DNA of 64,000 nt from Pseudomonas sp. KU43P (GTDB lineage: Bacteria > Pseudomonadota > Gammaproteobacteria > Pseudomonadales > Pseudomonadaceae): the NCBI RefSeq assembly GCF_033095865.1, contig NZ_AP019365.1:3693501-3757500 (forward strand), in the 5' to 3' direction. Below the pieces are notes generated by a model. The model searched no databases and had not been told where the DNA came from. It worked only from the letters and a program-made list of their open reading frames with translations. A program made the translations under genes and the position numbers. Of the stretch, positions 1-11,112 are shown piece by piece. Every line of letters begins with the position of its first letter. Position 1 is the first letter of the stretch.

Positions 1-323
1 CCGTCGTCCACGATCAGGCGACCTTCCGGACTGATCGTCGCGCCCGGTTCGAAATAGGTTGACACCCGGGTGACGCCAGGTGCGCAGCTGGAAAGGTTCA
101 ACTGGAAAGGCGTCAGGCCAGCGGTTTGACCCGGGCGCGCCAGCAGCGACGCGTTCACCTCCGGCAGCGAAACCGGCAGGTCGCCACTACCTCCGTTGAC
201 CACGCAGGTGGGCGCCATTATACGGCCATCGAAACTGATTTGACCGAAATCGGCCTGTGCTGCCTGAGCCCAGAACAGCAGGGTACAACTGCTTGCAAGC
301 AAGGACTTCGAGAAAGTGTTCAT
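1..323 (-). CDS. Type 1 fimbrial subunit, FimA-like (partial, 3' end outside window)
   Basis: The N-terminal 107 residues of a pilin-like protein are readable on the minus strand; the rest lies left of base 1. The first 24 residues form a signal peptide (MNTFSKSLLA start, hydrophobic core, AQA-AQA cleavage region). The mature part begins DFGQISFDGRIMAPTC, the usual opening of chaperone-usher fimbrial subunits, with a first cysteine near residue 40 and a second near residue 79 that would form the family's disulfide. A strong ribosome site, AAGGTGA, lies just before the ATG. Such subunits are exported, bound by a periplasmic chaperone and polymerised through an usher; chaperone and usher genes would lie to the left. 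Major versus minor subunit cannot be decided. Confidence 0.85.
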   Translation of the reverse strand, partial: MNTFSKSLLASSCTLLFWAQAAQADFGQISFDGRIMAPTCVVNGGSGDLPVSLPEVNASLLARPGQTAGLTPFQLNLSSCAPGVTRVSTYFEPGATISPEGRLIVDD

Positions 324-415
324 AGTCACCTTGTCATACTGATGGAAAAGCCCGGCAATGGCTGCCGGGCTGCAACCGCTCTGCGCGGCGGGATGCAGTA
401 TCAATAAGGTGACTA
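323..415 (-). promoter_or_regulatory. Inverted repeat that can mask the fimbrial ribosome site
   Basis: TAGTCACCTT-GTC-ATACTG at 323-341 is the reverse complement of CAGTAT-CAAT-AAGGTGACTA at 396-415, apart from the small bulge. In the minus-strand mRNA the distal arm pairs with the AAGGTGA ribosome site and the A of the start codon of the fimbrial gene. The arms enclose a second hairpin (349-371). This could be a translational switch or a small invertible segment; the sequence alone does not decide. Confidence 0.55.
346..371 (-). terminator. Terminator-like hairpin in the fimbrial leader
   Basis: AGCCCGGCA and TGCCGGGCT (349-357 and 363-371) form a perfect 9-bp stem with a 5-base loop, followed on the minus strand by TTTT. 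It sits only 23 bases before the fimbrial ATG, so a promoter cannot fit between the two. It is therefore either the end of the gor transcript or an attenuator within the fimbrial leader. Confidence 0.6.
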
Positions 416-518
416 GGCAAAAATGTAGGATGACTCAACAGTCAGCCTAGCGAAACAGGTAAAGCCGCCGTAGGAAACATGACCCCATTTAACCGAGGCC
501 ATATTTCCTCCCCTCTCG

Positions 519-1874
519 TCAGCGGGTGACCGTGCGCAGGGTGACGAACTCTTCGGCTGCGGTCGGATGCACACCGATCGTCTCGTCGAACTGTTGCTTG
601 GTAGCACCCGCTTTCAGCGCGATACCCAGGCCCTGGATGATCTCGCCGGCATCGGGGCCAACCATGTGGCAGCCCAGCACCTTGTCGGTCTCGGCATCCA
701 CCACCAGCTTCATCAGGGTCTTTTCCTGGATGTCGGTGAGGGTCAGCTTCATGGCACGGAAGCGGCTCTCGAAGATCTGCACCTTGTGCCCAGCTTGCAG
801 CGCCTGCTCCTCGGTCAGACCGACGGTACCGATCGGCGGCTGGCTGAACACGGCGGTCGGGATGTTCTGATAGTCGACCGGGCGATACTGCTCGGGCTTG
901 AACAACCGACGCGCCACTGCCATGCCTTCGGCCAGGGCAACCGGAGTGAGCTGCACACGGCCGATCACATCGCCAATGGCCAGGATCGACGGCGCGGTGG
1001 TCTGGTACTGCTCGTCAACCCGGATGAAGCCGCGCTCGTCCAGTTCGACGCCGGTGTTTTCCAGCCCCAGGTTGTCCAGCATCGGGCGCCGGCCCGTGGC
1101 ATAGAACACGCAGTCGGCCTCCAGCTCACGGCCATCCTTGAGGGTGGCCTTGAGGCTGCCATCTTCGAGCTTGTCGATACGCTGGATGTCGGCGTTGAAC
1201 TGCAGGTCCAGGCCGCGCTTCTCCAGCTCTTCCTTGAGGTGGGTGCGCACCGAACCGTCGAAACCGCGCAGGAACAGGTCACCGCGGTACAGCAAGGTGG
1301 TCGCAGCGCCAAGGCCCTGGAAGATGCCGGCAAACTCCACCGCGATGTAGCCACCGCCCACCACCAGTACCCGACGTGGCAGGTCCTTGAGGTAGAAGGC
1401 CTCGTTGGAGGTGATGGCCAATTCCTTGCCCGGAATGTCCGGCACCTGTGGCCAGCCACCGGTGGCAATGAGGATGTGTTCGGCGCTGTAGCGCTGGCCG
1501 TCCACCTCCACCTCGTTGGCGCCGGTCATGCGTGCATGGCCCTGCAGCAGGGTTACGCCGCTGTTGACCAGCAAGTTGCGATAGATGCCATTGAGGCGCT
1601 CGATCTCGCGGTTCTTGTTGGCGATCAGGGTGCCCCAGTCGAAATGCCCTTCTTCGAGGGTCCAGCCGAAACCGGCTGCCTGCTCCAGCTCATCGGCGAC
1701 GTGGGCGCCGTACACCAGCAGTTTCTTGGGCACGCAACCGACGTTGACACAGGTGCCACCCAGGTAGCGGCTCTCGGCCACCGCCACTTTCGCACCGAAG
1801 CCCGCGGCGAAACGCGCCGCACGTACACCGCCGGAACCGGCACCAATCACGAACAGATCAAAATCGTAGGCCAT
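519..1874 (-). CDS. gor: Glutathione reductase
   Basis: 451-residue FAD-dependent NADPH:glutathione disulfide reductase of the cytoplasm, which keeps glutathione reduced. The FAD-binding GAGSGG motif is at residues 11-16, the redox pair C42/C47 is in [13 protein letters not shown], the NADPH fold has [12 protein letters not shown], and the C-terminal dimerisation segment carries the HPTAAEEF acid-base histidine and glutamate. The start is MAYDFDLF because AAGGAG lies 9 bases upstream; a longer open frame exists but starts with unrelated sequence. Length is normal for the family. It lies downstream of galU in the same direction but is separated from it by a strong terminator, so it probably has its own promoter in the short gap. 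Confidence 0.95.
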   Translation of the reverse strand: MAYDFDLFVIGAGSGGVRAARFAAGFGAKVAVAESRYLGGTCVNVGCVPKKLLVYGAHVADELEQAAGFGWTLEEGHFDWGTLIANKNREIERLNGIYRNLLVNSGVTLLQGHARMTGANEVEVDGQRYSAEHILIATGGWPQVPDIPGKELAITSNEAFYLKDLPRRVLVVGGGYIAVEFAGIFQGLGAATTLLYRGDLFLRGFDGSVRTHLKEELEKRGLDLQFNADIQRIDKLEDGSLKATLKDGRELEADCVFYATGRRPMLDNLGLENTGVELDERGFIRVDEQYQTTAPSILAIGDVIGRVQLTPVALAEGMAVARRLFKPEQYRPVDYQNIPTAVFSQPPIGTVGLTEEQALQAGHKVQIFESRFRAMKLTLTDIQEKTLMKLVVDAETDKVLGCHMVGPDAGEIIQGLGIALKAGATKQQFDETIGVHPTAAEEFVTLRTVTR

Positions 1875-1928
1875 GTATTCAGTCTCCTTGGCTGGCGCCC
1901 AGCATACCGCCGTTGGCAGCCGCAAACA

Positions 1929-1956
1929 AAAAAGCCACCCCGAAGGGTGGCTTTTT
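1929..1956 (-). terminator. Bidirectional intrinsic terminator between galU and gor
   Basis: AAAAAGCCACCC and GGGTGGCTTTTT form a 12-bp stem with a CGAA loop. The T-tract is present on both strands. On the minus strand it ends the galU transcript before gor. Confidence 0.9.
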
Positions 1957-1973
1957 CAACCGGGCGTGGCGAA

Positions 1974-2813
1974 TCAGTACGCCTTGCCGGTCTTGTAGTA
2001 GTTCTCGAAGCAGAAGTTGGTGGCGTCGATGTAGCCTTCGGCGCCGCCGCAGTCGAAACGCTGGCCCTTGAACTTGTAGGCAATCACGCAGCCGTTCTGC
2101 GCCTGCTGCATGAGCGCGTCGGTGATCTGGATCTCGCCACCTTTACCCGGTGGGGTGTTCTTGATGATGTCGAAGATATCAGGGGTCAGGATGTAACGAC
2201 CGATGATCGCCAGGTTCGACGGCGCGTCTTCCGGAGCCGGCTTCTCGACCATGTTGGTCACACGGAAGATGTCGTCGCGGATCATGTCGCCGGCGATGAC
2301 GCCGTACTTGTTGGTTTCCTGCGGGTCGACTTCCTGGATGGCAATGATCGAGCAGCGGAACTGGTTGTACAGCTTGACCATCTGGGTCAGCACGCCGTCA
2401 CCTTCCGGGTTCACGCACAGGTCGTCAGCCAGGACCACGGCGAACGGCTCGTCGCCGATCAGCGGACGGCCGGTCAGGATGGCATGGCCAAGGCCTTTCA
2501 TTTCGGTCTGGCGGGTGTAGGAGAAGGAGCATTCGTTGAGCAGGCGACGGATGCCGACCAGGTATTTTTCCTTGTCGGTGCCCTTGATCTGGTTTTCCAA
2601 CTCGTAGCTGATGTCGAAGTGGTCTTCCAGGGCGCGCTTGCCGCGGCCGGTGACGATGGAGATCTCGTTCAGGCCGGCGTCCAGCGCCTCTTCAACGCCA
2701 TACTGGATCAGTGGCTTGTTGACCACCGGCAGCATTTCCTTGGGCATGGCTTTGGTAGCAGGCAGGAAGCGGGTGCCGTAACCGGCTGCCGGGAACAAGC
2801 ATTTTTTGATCAT
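1974..2813 (-). CDS. galU: UTP--glucose-1-phosphate uridylyltransferase
   Basis: 279-residue nucleotidyltransferase making UDP-glucose from UTP and glucose-1-phosphate, which feeds LPS, exopolysaccharide and trehalose synthesis. The N-terminus KCLFPAAGYGTRFLPATKAMPKEMLPV is the family signature (GxGTRxLPxTKxxPKEMLP) that binds the nucleotide; the EKP loop (VEKPAPEDAP) and the GKGGEIQITDAL segment follow. Length is typical. AAGGA is placed 6 bases before the ATG. The cytochrome genes to its right run the same way but more than 200 bases separate them. Confidence 0.95.
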   Translation of the reverse strand: MIKKCLFPAAGYGTRFLPATKAMPKEMLPVVNKPLIQYGVEEALDAGLNEISIVTGRGKRALEDHFDISYELENQIKGTDKEKYLVGIRRLLNECSFSYTRQTEMKGLGHAILTGRPLIGDEPFAVVLADDLCVNPEGDGVLTQMVKLYNQFRCSIIAIQEVDPQETNKYGVIAGDMIRDDIFRVTNMVEKPAPEDAPSNLAIIGRYILTPDIFDIIKNTPPGKGGEIQITDALMQQAQNGCVIAYKFKGQRFDCGGAEGYIDATNFCFENYYKTGKAY

Positions 2814-3032
2814 ATACGTCCTTAAACAAAGGCTGGGCCTGTGGAATTCGGCGCAGTCTAATCAGGCGGCAGTCACCTTACAATGCCCCCGCCTGTGGCC
2901 GACCGGTGCCAACATAGAGATAACCCAGTGTAGATAGTTCCGGCGGATCGTAAATATTACCCGCAACAAAGACAGCCGGCAGGCACAGCCCCTCCGTCGG
3001 CAAGGGGCGGCGCCACGCCAGGGTGCAGGCCG

Positions 3033-3947
3033 TCAACTGCCGGTGCCACGCCCGATCAGCACACCCTCGAGCTGCTGGCCATACAGGTTGACGCCATCGT
3101 TGGCATGGAACTTCAACCGGGTTTTCTCGACCGAGCCTTCCACCAGGCGCGGGTCCTGCGGTCGCTCGTGGCGGTTGACCCAGGCGGCGACGTCCCAGGC
3201 CTGCTGATCGCTCAGGCTGCCGGGCTTGCCCAGGGGCATGTTGTACTTGATGAACGACGCCGCCGTGTTGATGCGGTGCATGCCGGCCCCCCAGTTGTAG
3301 GAGTCCTTGCCCCACAAGGGCGGCATCACGTAGTCACCGGCCACCTTCTGCCCTTCGCCATTGTCGCCATGGCAGATCGCGCATTGCTCGCGGTACACCT
3401 GCTCCCCACGCTTGAAGTCGTAGCCACCCTTAGGCTGTGGCACATCGGGATAACCGCGGCCGGCGATTTCCACACCGGTAGGCGCCTTGGTCGACAGCCA
3501 GTAGGCATACACCGACAACGCGGTCATCTGCGGGCTGTCTGCGGCCGGCGGCTTGCCGTTCATGCTGAACTGGAAACAGCCCTGAATGCGCTCGGCATAG
3601 GTATTGACCTTGTCATTCTTCTTGCGATAGGCCGGGTACATCGGGTAGGCGCCCCACATCGGCGCGGAGTGGGCCAGGCGACCCTGATCGAGGTGGCAGT
3701 TGCTGCAGTTGAGGCCATTACCAACCGCCTCGGGCATCAGCCGGCGGGTATCGACGAACAGCGCATGGCCTTCGCGGACCATCTTGCCGAAGGCGTTGTC
3801 CGGCAGCTCGCTCTCGGCCGGCGGCGTGAACTGCGGGGCGGCCTGCACGCCTGGCACCTGGAGCTGGGACTGGTCTTCCATGGCGATGGGCGCGGCCTGC
3901 GCATTCCCGATGGCGGCGAACAACAGGGTGGGCATCAGTGCTCTCAT
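3033..3947 (-). CDS. Diheme c-type cytochrome, thiosulfate dehydrogenase (TsdA)-like
   Basis: 304-residue exported protein with a signal peptide ending near AQA and two c-heme sites, CSNCH (81-85) and CAICH (189-193). Between them is GCFQFSMNG with Cys124, which matches the INGCF-SMNG segment of TsdA, where the cysteine ligates the active-site heme. TsdA oxidises thiosulfate to tetrathionate in the periplasm. The start overlaps the stop of the upstream diheme cytochrome by ATGA, and GGAGG precedes it, so the two are translationally coupled. A cytochrome of another periplasmic dehydrogenase is the alternative; the Cys124 motif makes TsdA-like the better call. Confidence 0.65.
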   Translation of the reverse strand: MRALMPTLLFAAIGNAQAAPIAMEDQSQLQVPGVQAAPQFTPPAESELPDNAFGKMVREGHALFVDTRRLMPEAVGNGLNCSNCHLDQGRLAHSAPMWGAYPMYPAYRKKNDKVNTYAERIQGCFQFSMNGKPPAADSPQMTALSVYAYWLSTKAPTGVEIAGRGYPDVPQPKGGYDFKRGEQVYREQCAICHGDNGEGQKVAGDYVMPPLWGKDSYNWGAGMHRINTAASFIKYNMPLGKPGSLSDQQAWDVAAWVNRHERPQDPRLVEGSVEKTRLKFHANDGVNLYGQQLEGVLIGRGTGS

Positions 3948-4594
3948 GGCTTGACCTCCGTGCCGGCGGGGTTGGCAAAGTACTCAGCGATCGCCTTGAC
4001 CTCGGCATCGGTCATGGCCTTGGCCACACCGACCATCAACTGGTTGGGGTCGTTGCTGCGGCTGCCATCACGCCAGCCGTTGAGTTGCGCCATCAGGTAA
4101 GGCGCAGGCTGCCCTGCCAAGGGCGGAAAGTGCTCGCCGACGCCGCTGCCACCGGGGCCATGGCATTGCACGCAGCCGGGTATCTGTCGGTTCCAGTCGC
4201 CATAGAGGGCCAGGCGTGCGGTGGGGTTGTCGGCAATCTGTTGCCGGCGGTGATCCGGTGCGGGGGCGCTGGGCAGGCTGGCGAGGTAGGTGCTGACGGC
4301 GCTGATTTCAGCGTCGGTCAGGGCCTTGGCCAGCGGTTCCATCACCGGCTGCTTGCGCGTGCCGTTGCGCCAGTCCTGCAATTGCTTGCTCAGGTAGCCG
4401 GCCGGCAGGCCCGCCAGGCGCGGGAACCCGGCAGCAGCAATACCTTTGCCGTCCGGGCCGTGACAGCTCATGCAAGCCATGGCAGCGGGGTTGGCCCCGC
4501 CCTGGGTGAAGATCTTCTGGCCATCGGCGGCGTGCGCCGTGGGCCAGGCCAGGATCAGCAAGCTGCTGATCACGACTCGACTCATCGGGGTCAT
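3944..4594 (-). CDS. Diheme cytochrome c4 / TsdB-like electron carrier
   Basis: 216-residue periplasmic cytochrome with a signal peptide ending AHA and two homologous halves, each with a CxxCH heme site (CMSCH, CVQCH) followed by GPDGKG or GPGGSG and a second PLAGxPAxYLxxQL repeat. This is the cytochrome c4 architecture. It is the first gene of a two-gene operon with the TsdA-like protein (4-base overlap), as in tsdBA operons where the small diheme protein accepts electrons from the dehydrogenase and passes them to terminal oxidases. GGAG lies 8 bases before the ATG at 4594; a GTG three bases earlier is possible. Confidence 0.75.
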   Translation of the reverse strand: MTPMSRVVISSLLILAWPTAHAADGQKIFTQGGANPAAMACMSCHGPDGKGIAAAGFPRLAGLPAGYLSKQLQDWRNGTRKQPVMEPLAKALTDAEISAVSTYLASLPSAPAPDHRRQQIADNPTARLALYGDWNRQIPGCVQCHGPGGSGVGEHFPPLAGQPAPYLMAQLNGWRDGSRSNDPNQLMVGVAKAMTDAEVKAIAEYFANPAGTEVKP

Positions 4595-4739
4595 CACGAA
4601 ACTCCATTTCTTTTGTTATAAGCTTAAGCTTAAAAAACATAAGCAAATGGATACTAGCCGCGTAACGGAATTCGCAACAACGCTCTCACCGGCCAAGGGC
4701 CGGTAAATGGCTCGTTAAGCGCGGATTACTTGCCCCAGA

Positions 4740-5099
4740 TCAACTGCCCGAGATGCATTTGGTCGCCGCCGTGCGCACATCACCCAGGCGCAGCGGGAAG
4801 TTGTTCAACCGCTCGTGCAGCTTGATGCTGCTGCCGCTGCCCCGCTTGTCGATGTCCACCAGTGCTGCCGGGCCGCTGCCCGCCGTCAGCTTCTGCGGCA
4901 CGATCAGGCGCAACCCGTCGCCGCGCTTCTCTTCCACCAGCGAGCCACGGGTATCGGCCAGGTGCTGCTTGATGCAGTCGGCATATTCACGCGGCGTCTT
5001 GCCAGAGATCACATCCAAGGTTTCGTGGGATTGCTCCAGCTCCGAAACACTGACACATCCCCCCAGCGCCAAGGCCAACGCCGCTAACATCCACTTCAT
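4740..5099 (-). CDS. Small outer-membrane-type lipoprotein, unknown role
   Basis: 119 residues. The start MKWMLAALALALGGC is chosen because it gives a perfect lipoprotein signal with lipobox LGGC and a GAGGTG ribosome site; upstream in-frame sequence has no such features. The mature part is hydrophilic with two more cysteines (YADC, TKC). It is not recognised beyond a conserved Pseudomonas-type small lipoprotein. It diverges from the gene at 5261, so the roughly 160-base gap between them probably carries both promoters. Confidence 0.75.
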   Translation of the reverse strand: MKWMLAALALALGGCVSVSELEQSHETLDVISGKTPREYADCIKQHLADTRGSLVEEKRGDGLRLIVPQKLTAGSGPAALVDIDKRGSGSSIKLHERLNNFPLRLGDVRTAATKCISGS

Positions 5100-5260
5100 T
5101 TGCCGCACCTCTGCTGTCAAGAATCCGATCTGACAACAGCCAGGCGGTTTTGCTCCCTGCTTTGGCAGATTTATCTGCGCCCGAGTCAACCGGTGCGCCA
5201 GCCGCTCGCGACATCGTGGTATCGTTCGGCTTTGCAGAACCAGACTTTGCGGAGCACCCC

Positions 5261-5563
5261 ATGAAATTCGTACACCAGCGCGAGCACTTGAACGAGGATG
5301 ACATTGTCGTCATCGAGTGTTCCCAGCGCTGCAACATCCGCCTGATGAACGACGCCAACTTCCGCAGTTTCAAGAATGGCGGCCGGCACACCTACCACGG
5401 CGGCCACTTTGAACGCTTCCCGGCCAAGATCACCGTGCCCAGCACCGGCTTCTGGAACATCACCATCGATACCGTGACCACCCGCCCGATCTCGGTAACG
5501 CGCAAGCCAACCTTGACCCACAAGATCAAGATCATCCGTCGCTCGTCGTCGAAACTCGGATAA
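5261..5563 (+). CDS. DUF1883-type protein
   Basis: 100-residue soluble protein beginning MKFVHQREHL, with the pattern DIVVIECSQRCNIRLMND and FPAKITVPSTGFWNITIDT that I associate with the DUF1883 family. Function is unknown; the compact beta-rich sequence and basic C-terminus suggest a small binding domain. The start is set by GGAG upstream; the open frame extends further 5' without a ribosome site. The next small gene starts 9 bases downstream, so the two are probably co-transcribed. Confidence 0.75.
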   Translation: MKFVHQREHLNEDDIVVIECSQRCNIRLMNDANFRSFKNGGRHTYHGGHFERFPAKITVPSTGFWNITIDTVTTRPISVTRKPTLTHKIKIIRRSSSKLG

Positions 5564-5571
5564 TGCCCGCC

Positions 5572-5739
5572 ATGACCCAGACCAAATACGTCATCAAGTA
5601 CAAGCTCGACGGCCAGCGCCGCTGGGATTTCGCGGTAATGCCCGATGCATCGCAGGATCAGGCGCTTGAAGCGCTGCGCAAGATCCACGGCGAGGACGCC
5701 GAGAAAATCAGCGACATCCAGGTCAGCAAGGCACTGTAA
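5572..5739 (+). CDS. Small conserved hypothetical protein (55 aa)
   Basis: Short open frame starting MTQTKYVIKYKLDG and ending SDIQVSKAL. It has an amphipathic, charged composition like a single alpha/beta domain, no signal peptide and no cysteines. It lies 9 bases after the DUF1883-type gene and 28 bases before the next gene, in the same direction, which fits an operon. Codon use is as in the neighbours. Function unknown. Confidence 0.65.
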   Translation: MTQTKYVIKYKLDGQRRWDFAVMPDASQDQALEALRKIHGEDAEKISDIQVSKAL

Positions 5740-5767
5740 AACCCGAACTGCGCGCAAGGAGAACCGC

Positions 5768-7738
<1,971 letters not shown>

Positions 7739-7739
<1 letters not shown>

Positions 7740-8419
7740 TGCCACTGGACCCCAGTGACCTGGGTGCGATCTGGCTGACCCTCAAACTGGCCAGCCTGAC
7801 CACCCTGATCCTGCTGGTCGTCGGCACACCCATCGCCTGGTGGCTGGCGCGTACGCGCTCCTGGCTACGCGGGCCGGTGGGCGCGGTGGTGGCCCTGCCG
7901 CTGGTGTTGCCCCCGACCGTGATCGGCTTCTACCTGCTGATCGCCCTCGGCCCGCACGGCTGGATTGGCCAAGCCACCCAAGCCCTGGGGCTGGGGACGG
8001 TGGTGTTCAGTTTCACGGGCCTGGTGATCGGTTCGACGGTGTATTCCATGCCGTTCGTGGTGCAGCCGTTGCAGAACGCCTTCACCGCCATCGGCCAGCG
8101 CCCGCTGGAGGTGGCCGCGACCCTGCGCGCCAGCCCCTGGGACACCTTCGTCCATGTGGTGCTGCCGCTGGCCCGCCCCGGTTTCGTCACCGCCAGCATC
8201 CTCGGCTTCGCCCACACCGTGGGCGAGTTCGGTGTGGTGCTGATGATTGGTGGCAATATCCCCGACAAGACCCGTGTGGTTTCGGTGCAGATCTTCGATC
8301 ACGTCGAGGCCATGGAGTATTCGCAAGCCCACTGGCTGGCCGGTGCCATGCTGGTGTTCTCGTTCCTGGTGCTGCTTCTGCTGTACGCGGGGCGCCGCGG
8401 CAAGACCGGCTGGAGCTGA
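7739..8419 (+). CDS. modB: Molybdate ABC transporter permease
   Basis: 226-residue inner-membrane permease with about five membrane helices. It carries the ABC-permease EAA loop ([25 protein letters not shown]) that docks ModC, and the ModB-typical [12 protein letters not shown] segment. The start codon overlaps the modA stop (ATGA), and modC begins one base after its stop, so all three subunits are coupled. Confidence 0.95.
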
Positions 8420-8420
8420 A

Positions 8421-9512
8421 ATGAGCGGATCGATTGTGGCGCGCCTGCAACTGGCGCGCGACGACTTCACCCTGGATGTCGACCTGCAACTGCCCGGTCG
8501 CGGCATCAGCGCGCTGTTCGGCCACTCAGGCTCGGGCAAGACCTCGGTGTTGCGCTGCCTGGCCGGGCTGGAGCGGGCGGCCAAGGCCTACATTGAAATC
8601 AACGGCGAAGTCTGGGAAGACAGCTCCCAGGGCTATTTCCAGGCCCCTCACCTGCGCCCCGTGGGCTACGTGTTCCAGGAGGCCAGCCTGTTTGCGCACC
8701 TGTCGGTGCGCGGCAACCTGGAGTTCGGCTGGCGCCGCATTGCCGCCGGCGAGCGCAAGGTAGGCCTCGACCAGGCCTGCCAGTTGCTGGGCATCGGCCA
8801 CCTGCTCGAACGCCGACCAGCGACTTTGTCCGGCGGCGAGGCGCAGCGGGTGGGTATCGCCCGCGCGCTGCTCAGCAGCCCGCGCCTGCTTTTGATGGAC
8901 GAGCCTCTGGCCGCACTCGATGGGCCACGCAAACGCGAGATCCTGCCTTACCTGGAACGCCTGCACGACGAGCTGGACATCCCGCTGGTGTATGTCAGCC
9001 ATGCCCAGGACGAAGTGGCGCGACTGGCCGATCACCTGGTGTTGCTGGAGCAGGGCCGGGCGATGGCCAGTGGGCCGATCGGCGAAACCCTCGCCCGCCT
9101 CGACCTGCCGCTGGCCCAGGGCGAGGATGCGGGCGTGGTGTTCGAGGGCATGGTGGTCGGCCACGACCCGCACTACGACCTGCTCGACCTGCGCCTGCCC
9201 GGCAGTGCCGGGCCGGTACTGCGCATTGCCCACCCGGCGCACAGCATGGGCACCACCCTGCGGGTCAAGATCCAGGCCCGTGACGTGAGCCTGGCGTTGG
9301 CGGCAGACGCGACCTCAAGCATCCTCAACCGCTTGCCGGTGCGGGTGCGTGAAGCGTGCTCGGCAGACAACCCCGCGCACGTGCTGGTGAGCCTGGACGC
9401 CGGTGGCAACGCGTTGCTCGCACGCATCACCCGCTTCTCCGCCGACCAGCTTGGCCTGCATCCGGGCCAGGCGCTGTATGCGCAGATCAAGTCGGTGGCA
9501 CTACTGGGCTGA
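8421..9512 (+). CDS. modC: Molybdate ABC transporter ATP-binding protein
   Basis: 363 residues. The N-terminal ATPase domain has Walker [11 protein letters not shown]-loop YVFQEASLF, signature LSGGEAQRV, Walker [13 protein letters not shown] and H-switch YVSHAQDE. The C-terminal roughly 130 residues form a TOBE/Mop molybdate-sensing domain. It powers import by ModAB at the inner membrane. The start MSGSIVARL follows modB directly; the longer open frame reads into modB and is rejected. Confidence 0.95.
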   Translation: MSGSIVARLQLARDDFTLDVDLQLPGRGISALFGHSGSGKTSVLRCLAGLERAAKAYIEINGEVWEDSSQGYFQAPHLRPVGYVFQEASLFAHLSVRGNLEFGWRRIAAGERKVGLDQACQLLGIGHLLERRPATLSGGEAQRVGIARALLSSPRLLLMDEPLAALDGPRKREILPYLERLHDELDIPLVYVSHAQDEVARLADHLVLLEQGRAMASGPIGETLARLDLPLAQGEDAGVVFEGMVVGHDPHYDLLDLRLPGSAGPVLRIAHPAHSMGTTLRVKIQARDVSLALAADATSSILNRLPVRVREACSADNPAHVLVSLDAGGNALLARITRFSADQLGLHPGQALYAQIKSVALLG

Positions 9513-9569
9513 GCATCGGCCGCGCGGCTGTTGTCCATTGATCAGTGACCTGATCGAGGTGTGCCGCCG

Positions 9570-10592
9570 ATGCTCGACTGCAGCTTGCCGCCCAGCCTGC
9601 ACTATGTTGACGACAGCCAGCCCGGCCTCAGCCGCCGGCTCTGGCGCGGGCGCTTCATCTACCTCGACGCGCAAGGCCAGCGCGTGCGCGACAGCGAGAC
9701 GTTGGCACGCATCGCAGCGCTGGTGATCCCGCCCGCCTATACCGACGTGTGGATCTGCGCCGACCCGCAGGGCCACCTGCAGGCCACCGGCCGCGATGCC
9801 CGAGGGCGCAAGCAGTACCGCTATCACACCCAGTGGCGAGAGCTGCGCGACGAACACAAGTACGGGCGCATGCTGGCCTTCGCCCAGGCCTTGCCGAAGC
9901 TTCGTGCGCAATTGGAACAGCACCTGGCCCGCCCGGGCCTGGACCGGGAAAAAGTCATGGCTTTGGTGGTCAGCCTGCTGGACCACACCCTGATCCGCAT
10001 CGGCAACCAGCGCTATCTGCGCGACAACAAGTCGTACGGGCTAACCACCCTGCGCAACCGCCACGTCAAGGTCGAGGGCAGCACCATCCGCTTCCAGTTC
10101 CGTGGCAAGCGCGGCGTGGAGCATGACGTGACCCTGCGCGACCGGCGCCTGGCCAACCTGCTCAAACGCTGCATGGAGCTGCCCGGGCAGGCGCTTTTCC
10201 AGTACCTGGACGAGGAAGGCCAGCGCCATAGCGTGGGCTCCAGCGAGATCAACCAGTTCCTGCAGCAACTGACCGGTGCCGACTTCACCGCCAAGGACTA
10301 CCGCACCTGGGCCGGCAGCAGCCTGGCGCTGAGCCTGCTCAGGCCGTTGGCCTGGGAGCCGGAAACCGAGGCCAAGCGCCAGGTCAGCAGCATCGTCAAG
10401 CAGGTTGCCTCACGGCTGGGCAACACGCCCGCGGTGTGCCGACGCTGCTACATCCACCCGGCGGTGCTGGAGCATTACACCCTGGGCCGACTGGCCAACT
10501 TGCCTAGCCGGCGAGTGCGCAAGGGCCTGGACCCCGAAGAGGTCGCCCTGCTGTTGTTTCTGCAGGCTCTGGAAGAACCGGCTGATGATTGA
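9570..10592 (+). CDS. DNA topoisomerase IB (poxvirus type)
   Basis: 340-residue type IB topoisomerase that relaxes supercoils by nicking one strand through a 3'-phosphotyrosine. The catalytic set is visible: Arg143 in LIRIGN, Arg245 in KDYRTWAGS, and the nucleophile Tyr294 in VCRRCYIHP. Length matches the bacterial family. GAGG lies 10 bases before ATG 9570; a GTG at 9561 would add three residues. It lies downstream of modC with a 57-base gap, so co-transcription is possible. Confidence 0.9.
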   Translation: MLDCSLPPSLHYVDDSQPGLSRRLWRGRFIYLDAQGQRVRDSETLARIAALVIPPAYTDVWICADPQGHLQATGRDARGRKQYRYHTQWRELRDEHKYGRMLAFAQALPKLRAQLEQHLARPGLDREKVMALVVSLLDHTLIRIGNQRYLRDNKSYGLTTLRNRHVKVEGSTIRFQFRGKRGVEHDVTLRDRRLANLLKRCMELPGQALFQYLDEEGQRHSVGSSEINQFLQQLTGADFTAKDYRTWAGSSLALSLLRPLAWEPETEAKRQVSSIVKQVASRLGNTPAVCRRCYIHPAVLEHYTLGRLANLPSRRVRKGLDPEEVALLLFLQALEEPADD

Positions 10593-10844
10593 ATGGGCCT
10601 ATTCAACCGATGATGCAGAGAAATTTCCCATACGCCTCGAACCCCCCTATCCTTGCCATCGAGCACCTTCGTCGACACACCAGTGGCGCACTGAATCGGC
10701 ACCTGCAACTAAAGACACACGACAGATTTTATATTTCGGGGAATTACTATCCGCCGAAAGCGTCTTTAATGAGAAGGAAGAGGGACAGGCTCCCACCGCC
10801 ACGGCACTGGCCAGGCGGATTTCTATATCACCAAGGAGAACTAC

Positions 10845-11042
10845 ATGCTGATACTCACCCGTAAGGTTGGCGAAAGCATCGTCATCAACGATGACATCAA
10901 AGTCACCATTCTGGGCGTCAAAGGGATGCAGGTGAGGATTGGCATCGATGCACCGAAGGATGTCCAGGTGCACCGTGAGGAAATCTTCAAGCGCATCCAG
11001 GCCGGCAACCCGGCACCGGAGAAGCACGACGACCAGCACTGA
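10845..11042 (+). CDS. csrA: Carbon storage regulator CsrA/RsmA
   Basis: 65-residue RNA-binding translational regulator. The N-terminus [14 protein letters not shown] and the segment [24 protein letters not shown] contain the conserved residues, including the R in VHREEI, that contact GGA motifs in target mRNAs. In Pseudomonas it controls secondary metabolism, motility and biofilm with sRNAs such as RsmY/Z. Its own leader has several GGA triplets (for example GAAGGAAGAGGGA near 10,772-10,786 and AAGGAG at the ribosome site), which would allow autoregulation. Confidence 0.95.
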   Translation: MLILTRKVGESIVINDDIKVTILGVKGMQVRIGIDAPKDVQVHREEIFKRIQAGNPAPEKHDDQH

Positions 11043-11112
11043 CCGGCTTGCAACCAGTCGCACGGACGCGCCTGCTCGAAACCCATGGAAGACCCGGCTC
11101 GCTGGCTGAGCC

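Noticed and set aside
567..2825. Plus-strand open frame of 752 codons across gor and galU
   Set aside because: It is antisense to two complete, well-matched enzyme genes; high GC leaves long open antisense frames. No recognisable protein or ribosome site.
5645..5767. Longer N-terminus for the nitronate monooxygenase-like gene
   Set aside because: It reads through the small 55-codon gene; the family N-terminus starts at MSNWPDRRILDLLG with AAGGAG in front.
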